In this document: positions 61,201-64,000 of the stretch, piece after piece
How positions within the stretch are numbered: the stretch's first letter is position 1
How the letters are laid out: each line of letters opens with the position of its first letter
Source of the DNA: Chamaea fasciata
Taxonomy: Eukaryota; Chordata; Aves; Passeriformes; Sylviidae
Direction: 5' to 3'
DNA: 64,000 bases
Assembly (NCBI GenBank): GCA_029207755.1
Contig: JARCOQ010000002.1
Coordinates: forward strand, 113,757,745 to 113,821,744
Notes under the pieces: model-generated
Databases searched by the model: none
Seen by the model: the letters and a program-made list of their open reading frames with translations, nothing else
Told to the model about the DNA's origin: nothing
Made by a program: the position numbers and the translations under genes

Positions 61201-61683
61201 GCAGGTCTCTCTGCATGCTCTGAGTCTCCAGGGAATGCTGACTGGGAGGGATGGATGCTATTCTTAGAGGGCAAAAGGGAGGCTTCCAGAGAGGCTTCAG
61301 CTTGCAAAGGCTTGTTCCTCCATCATCCCTTTCAAGTAAGTTGAAGGTTGATTTAACTGTCAAAGATAATTACTGGAACAGGCTTGCTTTTCTCGGAAAG
61401 ATTATACTCCCTCAAAACCAGCTCCTTCTGAAAACACTTTGCAGACAATAAAAAGTTATTGGCAGCTATTAAGTCCTAAACATTGTCTACCTGCTGCGGA
61501 GCAGGGGCATAGGAGCAGCAGGGATTCAAACTCCATGGCAGGGGCATGGCTGCATCTCTCCTGTCTCCCCAGGGCTTCCATGGTGCCTTTGGCCTTGGGG
61601 GACCCTCACCTGGCCCAAACTCTGCTCCAGGTCTGCAGCAGGCAGCCCTCTGCTCCCAGATCCTGGGATGCCCTTCTTTCCAA
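58241..61683. other. Unique non-coding DNA, no gene seen
   Basis: About 3.4 kb with GC-richer parts near 58.8-59.4 and 60.7-61.1 kb. Overlapping open frames of 100-137 codons lie on both strands and have no domain. A short (CA)n lies at about 61181-61193. No splice-bounded exon is convincing. Confidence 0.5.
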
Positions 61684-61990
61684 AGGAGGTTGGGTTTGGG
61701 GTGGAAGGAATCTTAAAAATCATCCCCTCCCCTGCCATGGGCAGGGACACCTTCCACTGTCCTAGGCTGCTCCAAGCCCCAGTGTCCAACCTGGCCTTGG
61801 ACACTGCCAGGGATCCAGGGGCATCCACAGCTTCTCTGGGAATTCTATCCCAGCCTCTCCCAGGGAAAAATTCCTGCCCAATATCCCATCCAGCCCTGCT
61901 TTCTGGCAGTGGGAAGCCATTCCCCGTGTCCTGTCCCTCCAGCCCCTGGAAATTGTCTCTCTGCATCTTTCTTGCAGGCTGCCTTCAGAT
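61684..61990 (-). mobile_element. CR1 LINE 3' fragment
   Basis: GGTTTGGGGTGGAAGGAATC, GACACCTTCCACTGTCCTAG, GGCTGCTCCAAGCCCCAGTG, GGCCTTGGACACTGCCAGGG, AAAATTCCTGCCCAATATCC and GTGTCCTGTCCCTCCAGCCC. 5'-truncated. The 3' tail is partly lost at the left edge. Confidence 0.92.
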
Positions 61991-64000
61991 ACTCAATGGC
62001 CACAATTAGCCATACGCGTATTTAAAATTTGTTCATATATATGTATGTTCATGCATACCCTTTCTATTTTTTTAAAGGCGTGCTTATTAATTTTATTAAA
62101 TATTCTGATTCTTTGTGTTTACTCACTTTGTGTTTCTCACTTCTGAAGCAATTAAATGAAAAAAGTCTGATTACAAATAAAAAAAAAAAAAAAAAAAACC
62201 AAAGTGGAGAGAAAGAAGTTATCCCTGTACTGTAGGACCTTGTAAGTTGATTTGTTTCCAGTGCCAAATTACTCTTTTTTTAGCCATCATGGACACTTTT
62301 TTTTCCAGCGGGTAGGCTGAGATTTTTCTTGGGGAATTAACTGTGCCATCTCAGTTGCCACAAACATTTATCTCTTCTCCCTTCAGGACCACAGGGTGCT
62401 CCGTGATCCTCACTGGCACCAAATGGGTGGAAGAACTGAACTCACTTTGTTTTGACAAAAGAGCAGCACAGCCTGTGCCTATACTGGTAAATTAAATGTG
62501 ATCAGGGATATTCCAAGCACTGACACCACAAGGCACCACAAGGCCAGCCCCTGTCTGTGCTGCTGAACTGGCTCACCACCCAAAACAAGGTGACTTTGTG
62601 CAATCCACCTTTTGGGAACAGTCCCTGAAATGCTTCAACTGCCGAATCATGCCCCGAAGTTGTTTAGGGTTCGTTCTGGCAGCAGCACCACATTTAGGTC
62701 AGGAAGTTTATCTTCAGTTGACCAACATAAGGGATCTCATTGCAGGGCCTGATAATGCTTGAGGGCATTGTCATAATCTTGCATCTTGTGACCAGTGCAG
62801 GGTTTAAATTCTCAGCTGATGGGCAGTGTGTGGGGAATTTAACCCAATTTTCCACACCCATTTACCCAGACTTCTGTCAGTGCCTGGTGCAGGGAACTGG
62901 TGCTGCCTGGAGTGCTGCCAGCACGGACACACCATCACATCACAAAATCTCGTCCCGGTTAGGTGGTGCATTTCCATCTGGAAAACACTTGGAGTTTACC
63001 AAGTCTGTGTGAAAGACAAGTTGTTTTATCTCCAGGAGCTGCACTCAGGGTGAGCTGCAGTGGGAATAATTGGCATTACTGGAGTTCCCTTACGAAGCAA
63101 CACATTTCCCCTGGCCTCTGCAAAAAAAAATTTGCTGTTCTGTGTTAGCCACTTCCTCACAGCCAGAAGTTTATCCCCAGAAGTTTTTATCTCCATGATA
63201 TATTTGTGGAATGAATGCAAAAGAGACTCTCAAGTAATGCGCTTCTGATTTGCTCCTCCATCACAGTGCTGCATAATCATAATCCCAGGGGTCACTAGAA
63301 GGACTCACTGGACTCTACATGGGTCTAGTAGAGAATAATTTGGAGCAGACAGCAGCACGTCCTCACTTCATTCCCCCAGGGAAAAAGGGACTGAAGGGAA
63401 GTGAGGAGCGTGGGCACAGGAATGAATGCACACAAACTTGCCTTTATTTAATTTAGCCAGGAAACACTGCACTTCTGCTCCATCAAAACAGTGAGACCCA
63501 AGCACAGTTTTCAGCAGGAGTACTTGGACAACTTCTTTGCAACCCTGGATGGCTTCTGAGCTGAGTTTATTATTGTTTCTAAGTGATATTATTTGAATTT
63601 CTAGTAAGAATTTCAAGCAGTCCACAGATCTCAAGTCATACATTCCTGCTGGCAACCCAGAGATGAAAGGCTTGGAAAATCTGCCCCTGAACTGTTTCCT
63701 GGACTTCTTGGCATCAGGATAATTCAGCTGGGAATATCAAGGGTTTTACTAAATAGCTGCTGGAAGGACTCAGCAGCTGAAAACCCTGCTTCAGTCAGCA
63801 AACCAAATGGTTTAATGGGCATCACATGAAAAGCCAGACCAGAAGTTTATCAAAAGCAAAATAGGATGTCCTGACCGGGAATTCAACTCTGCCCCATGAT
63901 AGTTTGGTATCACATCTGCAAGGAACTTCTGCAGCTGAACTGCACAGCACACTTTACCCCTAACTCATGTGTCAACAGAATCCACTGAGCACTAAAAATG
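61991..64000. other. Unique non-coding DNA, no gene seen
   Basis: AT-leaning sequence with a 20-base A run at 62179-62198 after an AATTAAATGA-type patch. No LINE, LTR or exon recognised up to the window end. Confidence 0.5.

Overview
The window reads as bird genomic DNA, most probably from a passerine. The evidence is about two dozen 5'-truncated CR1 LINE fragments whose 3' ends carry the usual avian tail (an ATTCTATG-like repeat next to a GGTTTGGGTTGGAAGGGACC-type block), one solo LTR of avian ERVL type, long A/T homopolymers, and moderate GC content. There is no bacterial or viral gene organisation. I found no exon, tRNA, rRNA or other classical RNA gene that I can name. Nearly all open frames are short, overlap each other on both strands and show no domain. 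The stretch is best read as intergenic or deep intronic.

Layout. 1-8.9 kb: unique DNA, a probable ERVL solo LTR at 2.36-2.77 kb, and an unusually long minus-strand open frame at 3.3-4.5 kb. 8.9-13.8 kb: four CR1 pieces, including an old fragment from inside the LINE reading frame (9.6-10.1 kb). 13.8-20.1 kb: unique DNA with long T runs, one CR1 and a perfect 25-bp inverted repeat at 17.33 kb. 20.1-26.8 kb: CR1-rich. 26.8-35.2 kb: mostly unique, with a strongly purine-biased segment (30.6-31.9 kb), an old CR1 and a small 28-bp tandem repeat. 35.2-36.0 kb: a 44-base A run and a 319-base uninterrupted pyrimidine tract. 36.7-43.2 kb: paired CR1s, a 60-bp minisatellite and AT-rich unique DNA. 43.7-46.3 kb and 56.4-57.3 kb: low-repeat, AT-balanced sequence that resembles vertebrate conserved non-coding DNA. 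49.3-54.9 kb: a recent local duplication (two copies about 2 kb apart) and a CR1 cluster. 58.1-61.9 kb: two more CR1 loci. 62-64 kb: unique.

No genes act together here. I did not find a new protein-coding system. The best leads are structural or evolutionary: the perfect hairpin, the long homopyrimidine tract, two repeat pairs that match no family I recognise, head-to-head and tail-to-tail CR1 junctions, a CR1 truncated at the wrong end by an A-rich tract, and several candidate conserved non-coding blocks that need a comparative alignment. All repeat calls come from reading the sequence against remembered family consensus patterns; no database search was run.
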